From the NCBI GenBank assembly GCA_002633005.1, contig NMRA01000011.1, forward strand, positions 906,855 through 966,854: DNA of 60,000 bases. Reading direction: 5' to 3'. Positions 11,549 through 26,500 of this stretch are shown here, one piece after another. The notes under the pieces were generated by a model. That model ran no database searches, had not been told where the DNA came from, and was given only the letters and a program-made list of their open reading frames with translations. Each line of letters begins with the position of its first letter. Positions within the stretch are counted from its first letter, which is position 1. The translations under genes and the position numbers were made by a program. The stretch is from Phoronis australis. Its lineage: Eukaryota; Phoronida; Phoronidae.

Positions 11549-14500
11549 CTAAATAGACAAATAAATAACTAAATAAGCTTTAGAAACAAGACCCTTGAGT
11601 ACAACAATTTGACCTTCGAACCAATCAAACAGCTTTTGCCCATAATGTTTTATATATGCGCGAAACAGTTAAAGCAAGAACTGTTTATTAGTGTTATTAT
11701 TAATGTAAACTATAAGTCATCCAGTACATAGAATAGAGGAAAAATTATAAATCTGTACTGGACGTACTTGAGAAAGAAACACCAACATTTTGTCAGTAAC
11801 TGCTGACTTTGTCAAGACTGTAACAACATCTGTTGGAGATAGTTGAGAATGAGATAAACAGTGGGAAATCTTCGGTAGCACTCGATCTCATGTGTGTGAC
11901 AAATTAAATCTGAGTCCACCTCTCTTGTACAGGAGGAAAATTCAGTTCACACTTTTTACACCGCATTCAAACCAGTTTTTCTACTTGTCCAAAATCAATA
12001 CATCATTCAGGTCAAAAATATGACCCGATTCCTAACAATAGGTGAACACAGCTGAGTTGCAGGTGTCACCATAGTTAAATTTCTCGCCATTTATCTCATT
12101 CTCAACTGCCATTGCTGTTTCTTTCTTGAGTAAGTCCAGTACAGGTTTATAATCTTTCCTGAGTTTATTATTAATCTTAACAATTCATTCCTTGAGTTTG
12201 TTCCTCACCCCTTCAAAGCCCAGGATTGCTATTCAGGCGTGTAATTCAAATTTAGAATACAAGGTAACTTACGAAGATTCTTCTTCATCATAATCAGCTA
12301 CTGGTGGTGGTGGAGGCGGTAAGGGTGGCGACGGGACACTGGCCATTGGCGACTCAACGTATCTTGGTAGACCATGTGATGGGTTCAAGTTCACACTCGC
12401 ATATGGTGAGGCACCTGGCACAAGCTGACTCTCTGCATAATGGCTGCCATGTTGCCTGGCTGGAGACGGTGAATAATGGTTCCCTCTGGCACCGGGATTA
12501 TCGAAAGGTGGCGGTGGCGGTGGCAGGCCGTTGTTTGGCACGTGGACTGGGCTGCTGGCGTACATGGTCCGGTGATCCATAGCTGTGAAGAAATATTCAG
12601 TGTCAACAGAGAAAGAGTAGAATCCAGGATATCCATTGATTGCCAGGCTAAACATTTCAAATAAAAATGTTACAAACAAGAACCATAAGGAGAGACCTCT
12701 GTGTTTCATTAACAGAACTGATATTAATGAATTGATTAATAATTCGTTTTAAACAATATTTGTGTATCTTCTAACATCTACCTCTAATGGAAAAGTAACG
12801 AATCTTATCTGACAAAACAAAGACCTCCGATTCTTGGCAAGCAACAATATTATATAACCTTCAAATTTCAAATTTAGTTTATTAACACAATGTAAGTTAC
12901 CAAGTTTGAATTTCATAATGCTCTCCCTCCAACTGGCTTCCTCAAAAATATCAAACAGAACTGAAGTCATACATTCTGTATCACAAAGTAGAAGCACATA
13001 CATTAGACCTATGGCATGCATTAAGAATATAGTGCAGTTCTGCTCTTTTTTATCAAATTGACTGAGGTGTCAAGGAAACAATGTGCTTAAGACTACACCC
13101 CAAATGGTTTGCTTCTAGGGGTGTTGATCAGTATCATGGTCATTAGATGGCACAGATCTACAGGCAACCATGACATAACAAGTCGCCACTAGGAGGCACT
13201 GCAGTAGTCGGATCCTCCGAGCAAGTAAACAAGAATATCCTTCTCTAATTTCTAAAAGCTACTGCAATGGGTTTAGGAGATACAGACGCAGATGCCACTA
13301 AGTCCACTAGGGGCACCAAAGTGGTTGGACCCAACTAAAAATCTACATTACCAGTAACACATCAGCCAATTGTCATGATGATCATCTAAGCGGTTTGGTG
13401 GATACACACAGAAGACTCAAAAATAATAAAAATGGCCACTGGGTAGCGCAGAATACGTCAAATCTATTCCAAAATCGGAAACCCTTGTCGTTTCCATACA
13501 AGAAACTTGTTATTTTCATTTCATTAAAAACCGTAGAACGCTGAAGATACAGAGGCAAATATGAAGAATTACAATTCCCGTCAGAGTAGTCCAAAAGAAA
13601 GGGCATCTGCAGTCACTTTTATAGGAAAACACTTGCAAATTTTCACAAAGATCCTGCAAAAGATGTAGGTTGCATTGGATGCAAAGAGAAAACAACCACT
13701 AGGGGTCACCAAAGTTGTCAGACCCCATTGAACAAAAATCAATGTTGGTCATAGTTTTCTCATTAGGAACAAGAATCATTTTTGAGCAGTAAGACAGATG
13801 AAGAGACAAACAACAAAAAACAGACTCAAAATAATAAAAATGACCAATAGGTGATGCAGGATACAGCGAATCCACATCAAAATGGAAAGGTTTCATCGTC
13901 TCCTTAACAGTAACCTGTAATCTAAATTTCACTAAAATCCATCCACTAATTCTAAAGATACAGTACCAAATGTAAAAACTAAAACTGCCACTAGGGGGCA
14001 CAGTGTTAGTCAAACTGGTCCACAACTCATCATCTGTAGTCAGCTGCACAGGAACACACATGCCAAGTTTCATTAAGATTCTATGAGGGTTACAGCCAGT
14101 GGATGCCAGATGTCGGGACGCTCGAAGATGACGACGATATGCACCCATATATGTATATCAAGGAGCTAATAAGTCTATTCTGAAGTGCCGACATGCACAC
14201 GACATGACTAAACCTTGTAGGAAACCATCCTAACTGACTCCCCTTATTTTTCAACTTTCAAAATTAGGATTGCGTGTTCACCTGATGTTGGAGGAGACTG
14301 ACTGTGGTTTGCAGATGTCATGGTACTGGATGGTGGCATCGTCTGAGGTGGAGGTGGAGCACCTGGCTAGAAATGGGGACAAAATGTTAATACAACACGA
14401 ACACACAAAATGGAACACAATATGGCGACAGCAAGGGTAAACAAGAAGATAATTTTATTCGATTATTTAAACATTTATATAGTTTAGGAAAGTTTATGAT

Positions 14501-17500
14501 AATAAAACGAGCTCATTTATTAGTAGTAAAAATTTAAAATCGGTCACAGGAATTAAAATTTTGCAATAAAAAACATTGCATACATAGAGCACGACTGAGC
14601 TTCAAGAATTAGAAAGTATTGGAGTTAATTAAGCAATGGGTAAAAAGGATCTTATAAAAACACCAAACCACTATTTGCCTTAATATTTTTTTAAATGTGC
14701 TAAATAATTTGAAAAGCATATGCATTATATCAAATTTCAGTCAGTTAGTGAATGTCACACCAAATCGATAGCGAAGTGTGTTTAAACGAAGAGTGAAGCC
14801 AATGTAGGTCTCACCTAATCGTTACAATAAGTTAGATAACCCCACACCGTGTTTCTGACTGCACCACATGGTTAGTATGAATCAACGCAGTTTTTAACGC
14901 AAACTGTTAGTAGTGTCGACATAGTTACTGAGTGGTTCAAGATGAACTGAATGAGAGGCCAATTACTGGCAGTGTAACATTAGGAATACAAATGACATCA
15001 AAATTTCAGACTAAAATATACACTCAAGTGTAGTGTGAGAGTCAAAGATGTATTTTTAATAAACAAAGTGACATTTGCTGGGTCCTTCTCATTTCAATTC
15101 ACAACGAGTTGGTATAGATTCATTTAGTATGAAATAAAGAAAATTACTTTTAATCCCAAGGAGTGTGTTTCTCACAGTCAATGCAAAATGTAAGATGTGT
15201 AGAGCAATTATCGCTCACCAATCCAGCTACCATTATAGTGAATTTTAGTAAATAGCATAACTAAGATTAATATTAAAAGCAAACAAGTCAAATACAAGAC
15301 TGTGAAGTGAAATACTGGTTTAAAGTGTTATCAGTTTAGTACTAGATTTCCTAAAACCCACTTTCCTTCTGTTACGAAAACCTACATTAACCTCCCACGT
15401 GACTATATGCCTGAAAAGCAACAATACATATTTACACATGCTGGAGTCGTTTTGCATAAGACACTACAAAATATAATCAGAAAAGTAATGCATGCTGGGA
15501 GTACAAGGCACGCATGCAAAGCAATATGTAAGTTTCACGTCAACCTTTCAGAAATTCGTTCTAATTGATCCTCACCTGTCAGTCATTTCTACAGACAACT
15601 ACATAATAGACAGTGTGGGGGCAGACATTCACACATGAGAGTGGTCACAACTATACCTCATGCTGGGACAGTACCTGTGGCCAGATCACACCAGAACTAC
15701 ACTAGACATAATTATGCTCTATTTAGAGCGTAACTTTAACACAGAGCAAACTCGCAGGACACAAGAGGATTGCTGTTAGCACCGATTTGAAATAGTTGAT
15801 CAAGAACCAGTTTGCGAACAAACTTTATTCACCTTGTCAGTTCACATGGAACAAAACGACCCAGCATAACTGTACAAATGGGTAACAAATTCAGTTTAAA
15901 CGGGAATAATTGTGCCACGTCAGTTTGCGCCAAGTCAAAGAAGTCACGTGAACAGTACAATGGCTTTAGATCACCAATAGTTACAGGGCGTGCAGTAACA
16001 GTGACAGAGACAAGGGTCAGCATGCCGTTGTACCTGCCAGTGTGGGAGGTTGCCTAGCGATGAGTGGCTGAAGCGAGGGTCCTCGTATATAGTGTGGGGT
16101 CGGGGATTGGCTACATTAGATGGGTGGTGACCAGACCACACCACACGATAGTCAGCCCACTGATAAGTCTATGGCCAGGGAGAGAAGCAGAAGATACAAC
16201 TATATAAATCTGTTCACATCTTAAAACCAAACAGAAAAATAATGTCCACCTAGTAAAAACTCCAAATTAATTACAATGTTGCAGCAGACCTAGAATGAGC
16301 TTTGTGCAATAAAAAACAAAAGCACAGTCAATTATTAAGTTATGAAAATTGTCATATTGTTTGTAGGTAAGACAATTTGCACATTCCATCAAATTTTCGC
16401 ACTATGCTGATCACTGCCTATAACGATTCTCTACCAAAATCTCATCAAAGCTTACCTGCTGGGGATTCTGACGTTGAAGTGAGTAACTTCTGCTGTCGTC
16501 TGCTTGTGGCGGTTCCTGTCGTATCAGGGGTCGAGTGGTAGGCATGGTGCGACTGCGCGGGTCAACAGAGCCATACCCATGGAATCCCGGCACTGGATCA
16601 GCTGGAGGAAGGACGGTGATGATGTCATCGTCCGGCCCATCCACAAGGTCAATCATACTCTTTGCTCGCTGATTAAGACTGAATGATTAATTAACAAGTT
16701 ATCAGTGGTCAGTCAAAATGCCTATTGTGTGTAAATGATAACCAATAATTTACAACAGTCTGCACAATTACGAGCCATGATGCAGACTAGTTACACCCTC
16801 CGAGCCCAAAACTTTTCACAAGACAACGAGCACACATGGCATTTTCTAGTCGAACATGGTACTCTAGACTGGAAGTAACACACTGCTTAATAGGATATTA
16901 CATTGCAAGACACAACTGTATTCATTTGAGAACTTGTGTCCATGATCAAGAGATCAGTACTTGGCCATATTAACTTAAAATCCAACACACAGACTCACAA
17001 GTGTCTGTGTAAACTCGGAGCTTTTAGCTAGTGAATACTTTGGAGCAAATACCTTTTCTGGTTTGTGTCAAATGGCTCAGTGAAAGAAAGTGGAAACCAA
17101 CCCATCCTGAAAAGGATGACAGACAAAGGTTAGAGAGTAAAACCATCATAAATTTGACTACTCTGCATAAACAACCAAACTGAAGAAACTGAAGTTACAG
17201 AACAAGATAATTTATAACGTTACAATAGGTAAGTCAACAATACTGACAAGAAAGATACTAACTATAAATTTGATATCAGTGATTCCTCAATTTCCTTTTT
17301 CTTTATGGCTGACTCAATTCACTTGATAGTTCCATAATTTTCTTTATACTTGAAATTTAAGGTTGAACAGCGAAGTTGCTACAACTACTAAAATCATGTA
17401 ATGACGTCGAACACATCACGTGTCAGGTGCAACATTTGATGACTCACTTGTGAATCTTGATGTTTTCACCATAATGCCAGCCATCTTTCTTGTCACCAAT

Positions 17501-20500
17501 CAGCCTGATAATGTCACCAGAATTGAATGATAACTGGGTCTCTGCTTTGGTCACATGATCGTACAAGGCTCGCACGTGTGGCTGTTGGGCAGGGGGCGCT
17601 GGAGGTGGTACTGTGATACTACGTGGTAGCGTAGTACCTGCAATTATCAATAACATATCATAAATCTCCAACAGAAGTACGTGACCTTTTAGCGAAAATC
17701 CTTTACTTTCAACAAAACATGAGAAACATAAAATCACAGGGAACATTTTCAAACCTCGAGCATAAGACTGCTTCATCACACAGTGTTTAAGGCCAAGTTC
17801 TTTGCGACTACATACAGAGGCACATGGCTAGAACAAGTAGTTGACTACACCCCTGGAACAAATGGTTTCCAGGGCTTCAGCTTCACCGCCAGTCCAAAGT
17901 TTTTACTTCAAACAGAGTAGCAGGCCAGAACAGTGACACTGAATACAAGTACTGTGCACACGTGACATGCTACAATTCATCACTGTTGTCCAGAAAGTTG
18001 ACAAAGCAAGTGGCGAATGTGAAAGAGAACGAGAACATCATTAAAAAAAATTGCGTTTCAACACGGCCACAGGACCCGCCAGGAAATAAGTGTTCAATTC
18101 AAGCAAGTGCAATGAGGAATGGATGAGAACACTACTCACATCACAGGTTAAGTTGAAATTCACTCGAGGCATAACACGCACACACGAAATCTGGTGAAAG
18201 GCTGCATAGGTACCAACTGAAGTTAGTATAATTTTAACTGATTTTGTGAGCTGATAACATACCTTTAGCTCAAGAATTCACTTAAAATGCTCATGGCCTC
18301 ACAATTAATCAGCTCGATCACACGTTACAGCACAGAAAATTAAAATAAGGCTCCTTCTTACCCCTAAACATCACTCTAGTGCTAGGTTCAATCAACTGCA
18401 TTAAGCAGGTATGTTACACTGCGGTCTGAAGGCAGACTGCTATTTGATTTATTTTTAAGTAGGATAAAGATCATAGGACAACGACCGCGAGCTCACACTT
18501 AACATCGGCTGTACCAACACCTAATTGTTACACAAGGTGCAATAGCGTCATTGATTGTTAGGTTCATGATCATGAACCTGTGAAACACCACATCAACAGA
18601 GTTAACAACTCGGCAAAGCAAAGGGAAATAAAGATCGCCATAGGGACAGATAAAAATAATATTCTTCAACCATAGACAGTTTGAAAAGAAAAAATTCAGA
18701 GAATATTCATCTCTGCAGGTCGTAATTGTCAAACACAAACCCCCTTCAATACAAACAGTATACACCCTAGCAGTCAATAGTGTGACGTACTGTCCTTCCC
18801 CTAACCAAATGGTCTGGCTTGGTACAACCAATATTGACCAAAAAAAGAACTTCCTATGTCTATTGCGGTCTCAACAGAGCGTCACTTCTTGTGTAATTGC
18901 TTCACCACTTGCCACAGAATTAACCAAATACCAAAGATCAGCAGCCCCACAGCCACACCTCAATGAAACACACTGAAATCCCTTAGTTTGAAAGGCCACA
19001 CCACGCAAGTTACCAAGTCTGGAATACGACTTCAAGAGCATTCCTTAAAGATAAGACAACAACGACAAACAAATTAGTCCCGACTTAGTTTGACTGGTTT
19101 GCCATAGTTTCCTGACTAACAATGTGCAATACGAAAGATGTGATATGACAAGAAATCAAAGTAAACCACAATTTTCTCTCACTATTTGAGAAAGAGTACA
19201 ATAATTCATGACAAAACAAGTACAATTGAATATTCAACAACATTGTTTTCAGCAAACATAAAAGTACAATTTTGTGTCAGTGAAATGTCTTTAGTACGCA
19301 GGAACTTCCAGAAGCTAAAAATTAAACAGAAAGATTTTGGAAGGTAGACTGTGAGTCCTTCTACATACCTGTTCCATTTGATCTCGTTTCAGCGATGTCT
19401 GTCATAGAACGTGGTCTTCCATTGGCTAGTTTGTCGTAAGTGTGATGATCAGTTGGCTGTCTGTGCAACGAGTCAAATTTGGTCTGTCTCAGGTCAGTGA
19501 TGGAGTTGGTCTGATGCTCATCTTCGGCATTCTACAATCAGTCAAGACGTCACCATAACATTAAAAATATTTCAAACTGAAAACAGGAGTGCAGGAACGC
19601 TTTTGTGTTTGTTCTATCAATGAATAAATTAAGCAAAAAACAGCAATAAACTTAAGAAGAATAACACGGAGCGTTCACATGCCCCCCGTGACATATGCGC
19701 CACTGCCCCTAAGATATGTGCCCCTGTAAGTATTCCAAATGGTAAACATACAATGGGAGTTCAACGATGGACATTATTATTTATCCAGGCGAATGACTAG
19801 ATACAAAAAAATTATAAATCACAAGTTTTGGACCTTACTACAAAGTACGTGCGGAGCTGCCTGGCTCTTACTGGGGATTGATGACTGACTCGTTCCTGTG
19901 AAAATTTCACTAGCCTCTACCGGTGTTCATAGACAACAACTGCAAGGCCCTCGACCACGTTCGGGACAGATTTAAGTTGTGTGACTCGTGTACACACAGA
20001 GTAACTATAGTCCAATACACACAGAATAACAATAGTCCAATACACTCAGAGTAATTATAGCACATGAATAACAAAAATTTGGTGTAAGAAAAAAATTTTT
20101 ATGGACCACTTTACTCACCTCATTTGAAATAGCCAATAAATTTTGTGCATTTTCCGGAAGTTGCGCTGGATCTTTGTACAGGGCAGTCCACTCGACTAGT
20201 CTGTGACTCAACATTTCCTGAGACTACAACAGAAAAAAAAGCTGTGAGAGTAACTTTTTTAAAGCTTACCTCACTCCACGTCAAAGCATAAGGGGTGCAT
20301 TCACCAACACCTGACATTCAGAGGCAGAAACAAATTTTCTGCAACAGAAATAGTGCGCTTACGGACTTTACTCATAATTTAACATTCCAACACTGATCAC
20401 AGCCAGTTGATGGCATTTGGCTAGGTTGCAAGCATTCCCCTAAAACCCCGCTTTTCACGAGCGTGACCAAAAATCCTGCTAAACTGACAAGATATTAGCC

Positions 20501-23500
20501 TAAATGAGAAACCAAAGCATAAAACCCGATGGCTCCATATTGAGAAAGTACTCACCTTACTATGATGCGTAGCATAAGCACGCACCATACAACACATGCG
20601 GTCTAACACGAAACTGTAGCGCTTGCGTTCCTCCAACATCACTTTCTTCAGTCCTCGTAGACGAAAGCTGTCCACCTTGGTGCGACATTCATCAGCCAAT
20701 CGTAAACACTGGATAATACAAACAGGCAGATTTGAGACACTCTATTAGATGAGCAACTTCTTGTCCTTCAGTGACAGTTGTTACCGACTACATCACATTC
20801 CACACTGTCTGACAAATAAACACTTTTACTGATTAAAAAGATTAAAGGTTTTCAAAAATGATGAAATATCTTTTAGTCTGTACAAAAACTAGAAAAGAAT
20901 TATAGGCAAGCATGAGTCATCTGCACACATTCATTAGTATTGAAATCATCAAATCAAAATTAAATGTCGTAAGTCTAACTTTGATCTCAGTAAACACAAT
21001 GTTAAAACTCTCACTGTGATCGCCACAAAACAGTAAGAAAGTGCAGACATGACACCAGCAGTACTACATCTAATGGATACTCCAGTGGACGTGTTGCTCA
21101 CACCAAGAGAGGAAAACAGAGAGGAAAACGTGACAGTTGGAATGAAAGACATTAACACACTCATCATGTTATCAGGAAAATGTTGTCATCAGAAATTCCA
21201 ATAGTACAAAGCTTGAATTTTTTTAATTAATTACAAAATGTTTCATTCAAAATGTGTTCGTTGCAAGGTATCAGCCTAACGACCGTCCACAAACCTGCAT
21301 CTCCTTGGCATCCTGCCCAAACCCCTTGGTCTTGTTTTTCCGTCGTACTTTCTTCAAGTTACTTGTGGCCTTGTCATACGAACTGACCAATAGTTTGTGG
21401 CCATTTGCATACTTCTTGTGTTCAAGCTGAAAAACACAAAGCGTTTGGTGGTAATGGAGTGCAAACCATATGACAGACATTCTAACTACAGTGCTATATA
21501 ATCTATTCCATTTACTTATAAAAATAAAAACAAATGCTTGAAGTTTAATTGAAAATTTGACTGCCACAAACAGTAAGCAGATTTCTATAATATTTTTCTG
21601 AACCGTCATAATAAATTTATACCATTACCATTCCTTGTTACACTGAGAAATGTTTGAGAGCAATTATTTACAAGTAAATAAGATGTAAGTGAGTTATATG
21701 TACTTACTGACAAATTCTTGAACTCGCTATCCTGCTTCGTTTCCAAGGGTATGAGCAAATCTCTGGTCACTGCCTTCAGCTTCAATGAGACAAAGTGGCC
21801 ACTCAGTATATTATTGACTGAATTTACCACAAGTTTCCTTGTGGCAATGAACACCTTTTCACAAAAAGAAGAAAAAAATTCCAAAAGTGAACGATCTGTT
21901 CAGATGCACCACTTGAAGTGTGTGAAATTTTGGTCGCGAGTAATTCCCACACTGAAAACAGTCTACAAGTGAAGGACATGTTATCACACTTCACACAACC
22001 TTTAAAATTTATGATATGTCAGCATTGCAAATCACTATGAAATAGTAAAAATTTATTGGCAGCAGACAGACTAATGGCAAATTAAATGTCATGTAAAATA
22101 GGGGTTAGCAAGGCAGCTGTGTACAGCTGCGACCCCAGTGCTCAACTGACATGCAGCACTGAGCTGGTGCGAGTAGATACTGTAGAATCAGATTTTACGC
22201 TGTGTCATTTCTGAAAGTGCAAATTAAGTATGATCTCTGGAGTTTGAGACCACTTCCATACCTTTATGTGGTCTACATCATAAATTAGCCTTTGACGGGC
22301 AATTATCCTCAGCCGTTCAAATAAAATCTGCAAAGCAGCACATTGGGGCAAACAGTTTCCTCTTCTAAGGTGTTTTACATAGACCACTTTATTTTATTTT
22401 ATTTTATTTTATTCTAGACATTCTACTCCAACATTTTCTGACTATTTCCACAGCACATACGGCTGACGAAAACGTCTCATCAGTTGTATAAAACATCTGA
22501 CTGGCCCAAGGGTGTTTCAGTATTGCAACTGCGCCACCTACAGGATCAACTAAATACCTAAAATGAACATAGAGTGCACCAGTACCAGCTGACCTCAGGT
22601 CAAGACTAAAAGAGCACAGGTCTGAACAACTTACCAAAGCAGCCTCAATAACAAACTGGGTCATTGAGTGTGTACAGGATCAATCAGACAAGATTATACA
22701 AGTCAAGATGGATTATGTAGGATTAGAAGTGTGAAGTATCAGGCTGTTTATTCAGGATGGTTTAAAATTCTTTCCAGGATGAAAGACATGTTTTGGTGCA
22801 TTTCTGGTGTCAAGAGATGACCAGCATCTTGATTTTAATTAACTGCATATCACATAGAATTTATTGGGAAGACTTAATTCTGTCCTAATCATTGCGAAAA
22901 TGGAACATTGTCTTGAGAAGGCTGTTAATGTGGATTGTAACTATTGCCTAGATCATACTGACGCAGTGGTTCGAAGGCCTATTCCTTTGTGAAAGAAACA
23001 TTTAAAGCAGACAAAAAGTAACCTTTCAGACGACATACTGTTTTTGAAAAGGACCATTCTTGCTCATATTTTCAAATAAAACAAAGAGTTTCAAATCAAA
23101 TAGACATTAGTCCATTTTTAAAACAACAAAAATTGTTTCAAAATGAACAAATATTTTGACGGAAGAAAAAACAAAACTTACGTTTTCCTCAATTTGTTTT
23201 TGTATTTCTCTGTACACTTCTGCCAACTGTAAGAAGGCTGAGCCTGTAATGAAAAAGGTGTTTAAGTAGGACAACTAACAGAAGCACATTTCTTCCAAGG
23301 GTAAAAAGGACAAAACAGCATGAAAAGACAGCATAAATCTAAGTCTAAATCGATGTTTCATCTTCTCAACAGGGGGCAATCGACAACATGCAGAAAGCTG
23401 CCAAGTGACGTTTAAAATAGGTCACGATACAAAGTTAAGTTTTCTGAAATTACAGCTGCAAATACCACATATAGTAAGCCAAAGTCCATAAATTCTTTAG

Positions 23501-26500
23501 GTGACAAAGACTTCCTGCAGACAATAAAAGACCACACCATGTGGATGTGTAACGTGTAACGTGTAACGTGCTAACGACAACTTGTAACTCAAGCTGTCAC
23601 AACAAACTCATCAGTCAAATAACATCACCCCTATATGTGAACATATGAATGAAAATGTTAAAAAGGACTCTGACCTTTTATACATACAGACTTCTGGAGG
23701 TAGATTTTAGTGCACGACCAAATTAACATAGACTTAGCATTTTAGTGAATGGCTAATTAATATAAAGTTGGAATTTTTCTAGTTTTCTGAGGCTGGCTAC
23801 TTTGCTGCAAAAAAGTGTTTATCAAAGGTGTCCATTTTAGGACAACGGTAGTACAAAGCATGCAAATATTACCACCCTCCCACGTTCACTTTTATCAAGA
23901 CATTTGCCCAAAACTTCCACTTGTACAGCTCATTGTTTGCTAAGTCGGTGAACCATCATACACTTCATTAGATGTTTCATAAAAGCGTGAACGAACCCCG
24001 GAAATGAAAGATCATACCTGAAGAGAAATGCACCTTCACTTAATTAGGTAACAAAACTAATTAGATTTGAACTTTCAGACTGAGAATAGCATGTTATTAC
24101 ATCCGCTGATCATAACAGTTTCTTTATTAAGACCAATGAAGAATGTCATATCCAATTCTTGCCTACGCCTGACTAATTTTGAAATTTAAAATGTGCGGCA
24201 GGGTGTTGCAAGCCCACATCATTTTTAGCCAAGTTCTCAAATTTTTCTTCATAAGTCATCATACAAACACATACAAGCCGAGGTAGTTTTTAAAAGACAT
24301 GATAAGTGGGACACCATTATCGTCTTATTGGCCTTCATTGACTGAAAACAGGTTATTACAACTGTATCAAAGATACCAACGGCAAAAATTTTGATTTGCC
24401 AGAAGTGTGCAGTCATAAGAGGCTTTCCCGTTAGGGGAACTTCGGTTTACCAAAGCGTCGCCGAAACTTCGCATACCATTCCGACTTGACAACGATTTCT
24501 AAGTTATTGCTAAGATACCAGATGACGCAGTTCATTCGTACTCTCAAACGAATACTGAGTAGTGGGTTTGAGGCTAACTGAAAATTGTATTCCTGCCATT
24601 TGCGAGTGTTTATTTGTCATCAGATATGTTTTCTTTTCTTTATTTGTGGGTGTTTATTGAGAGCACGTCACCTACGCTACAATAACAATTCTGTATACAA
24701 TAACAAAGAACACATTTTGCGAGTCTTGCGCAAGCATGTATCATTGCCGCGACCTCTACCAATAACCTTGACAAAGTTTCACTCTGACCTTTCCCACTAC
24801 ACCAAAGTTTCGAAGAGTACAAAAGCTTTCCTTTTAAATCCTACTATTTTCAGCGAAGTTAAACTTTCCCACTTACCAAAACTTCGGTAGAAGCGAAGTA
24901 TCACCTCAAATGGGACAGTGACTATAGTATTTTATATCAAACATACTGTAATCAGCTGTTGTGAGATGTCGCTTTACCATTAGATGCGAAACTTCGCTTT
25001 TACCGAAGTTTCGGTAAGTTGGAAAGGTTTACTCCGGTAGTTAATCTGCAAGCGAAACTTCACTTAAAATAGTAGGTACTTGTTGAAACTTAAGTGTAGT
25101 GGGAAAGGTCAGAGTGAAACTTCGCCAAAGTTATCGGTAGAGGTAGCAGCAACGATATACAATCACGGGAGACTCACAAACCGACACTGACCATTTTCAT
25201 AAACACTCGTAAATGGCAGAACAATTTTCTGTTAGCCTCAAACCCACTAGTCCATATTCGTTCAAGAGTACGAATTAACAGTGTCGTCTGGTATCTTAGC
25301 GATAACTTTGATATCGCTGTTAAATGGGAAATGTAAGCGAAGTTTCGGCAAAGCTTCAGTAAACCGAAGTTTCCCTAAAGGGAAAGTGCCTTTATATCCT
25401 CTACTAAGTGTACAATCTCTTGAACATGCCAGAAGCAAGTTAACAGTGTGTTAATGCTCAACAAGTTGACAGTTATATCCAAGTGATTACACAAAGTAGT
25501 ATCACTTAATGACCATTAGGTCACATCTGTTACTTAAAGTAAGTACTTAAATCATCCTGTCTGCACGATGCTCAGAGCTGATTCAGGTAGCTATTAAATA
25601 AAACCAATATGTTACCATGGAGATGGAAGAACCCTTTCTAAAGTAATAAGTTAGTTCTAGGAAATCAAAGGAAGACCTGGTTGATCATCTTCAACTTAGA
25701 CATACAAATAATGCTGGTCATTATATGTGCCAAATAAAACATTTTGACTATCATCAACGCCAAAATAAAAACGAGCAAGGCAGTGTGGCACACTTCACAT
25801 ATATAAGGAACAATCATTATTTTAAACATTCACAGTGAAGGTTGGCACTAAATTGAAGGACTAGTGGTTTTTGTCCGAAAATAAAGGTGTACTGTCTTCT
25901 CCGGGTGATCACAATTTCACAAAGATCACTCAAGCGGTAAGCCAGAGAGAGCTATGCAACAAAAATTCAAAAAGCCACAAGTACCACTACACGATACACA
26001 CTTCTCTGAACATTGGTGGTGGCCCATTCTCAAAACAAAAACACAAACCAAGTTTTAAATGGAAAGAAAGATAGCTACAAATAATGAATTGCCCCAAGGG
26101 GGTCCAGGATTCACTTGATTCGTACAAAATTTTTGTATTATCATTATTGTCATGGCTACACATTTAGCATTGTAATGGCTAAACATTTTGTATTGTCATG
26201 GCTACACATTTAGAATTGTCATGGCTACACATTTAGAATTGTCATGGATACACATTCTGTATTGTCATGGCTACACATTTAGAATTGTCATGGCTACACA
26301 TTTTGTATTGCCATGGCTACACATTTTGTATTGNNNNNNNNNNNNNNNNNNNNNNNNNNNNNNNNNNNNNNNNNNNNNNNNNNNNNNNNNNNNNNNNNNN
26401 NNNNNNNNNNNNNNNNNNNNNNNNNNNNNNNNNNNNNNNNNNNNNNNNNNNNNNNNNNNNNNNNNNNNNNNNNNNNNNNNNNNNNNNNNNNNNNNNNNNN

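Larger units (their letters stand above)
11549..23181 (-). other. BAIAP2: Introns 4-15 of the I-BAR gene (contents)
   Basis: These are the introns between 11549 and 23181 other than the exons listed. They are AT-rich and mostly unique. Notable inclusions are the degenerate CTCF-like repeat block at 13175-14150 and the TTTTA microsatellite at 22388-22413. The introns 14367-16033 and 17638-19368 show nothing else that I can support. Confidence 0.7.

Noticed and set aside
12304-12582. + strand ORF over the proline-rich exon
   Set aside because: It is the complement of the CCN-rich proline codons of I-BAR exon 15.
13699-14148. 149-codon - strand ORF
   Set aside because: It lies in the degenerate repeat block with CTCF-like cores, without protein similarity or splice signals.
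16650-16678. Alternative acceptor TTAATCAG|CGAGC for I-BAR exon 12
   Set aside because: It would shift the frame to an immediate stop after the preceding phase-2 exon; CATTCAG|TCTT keeps the frame.
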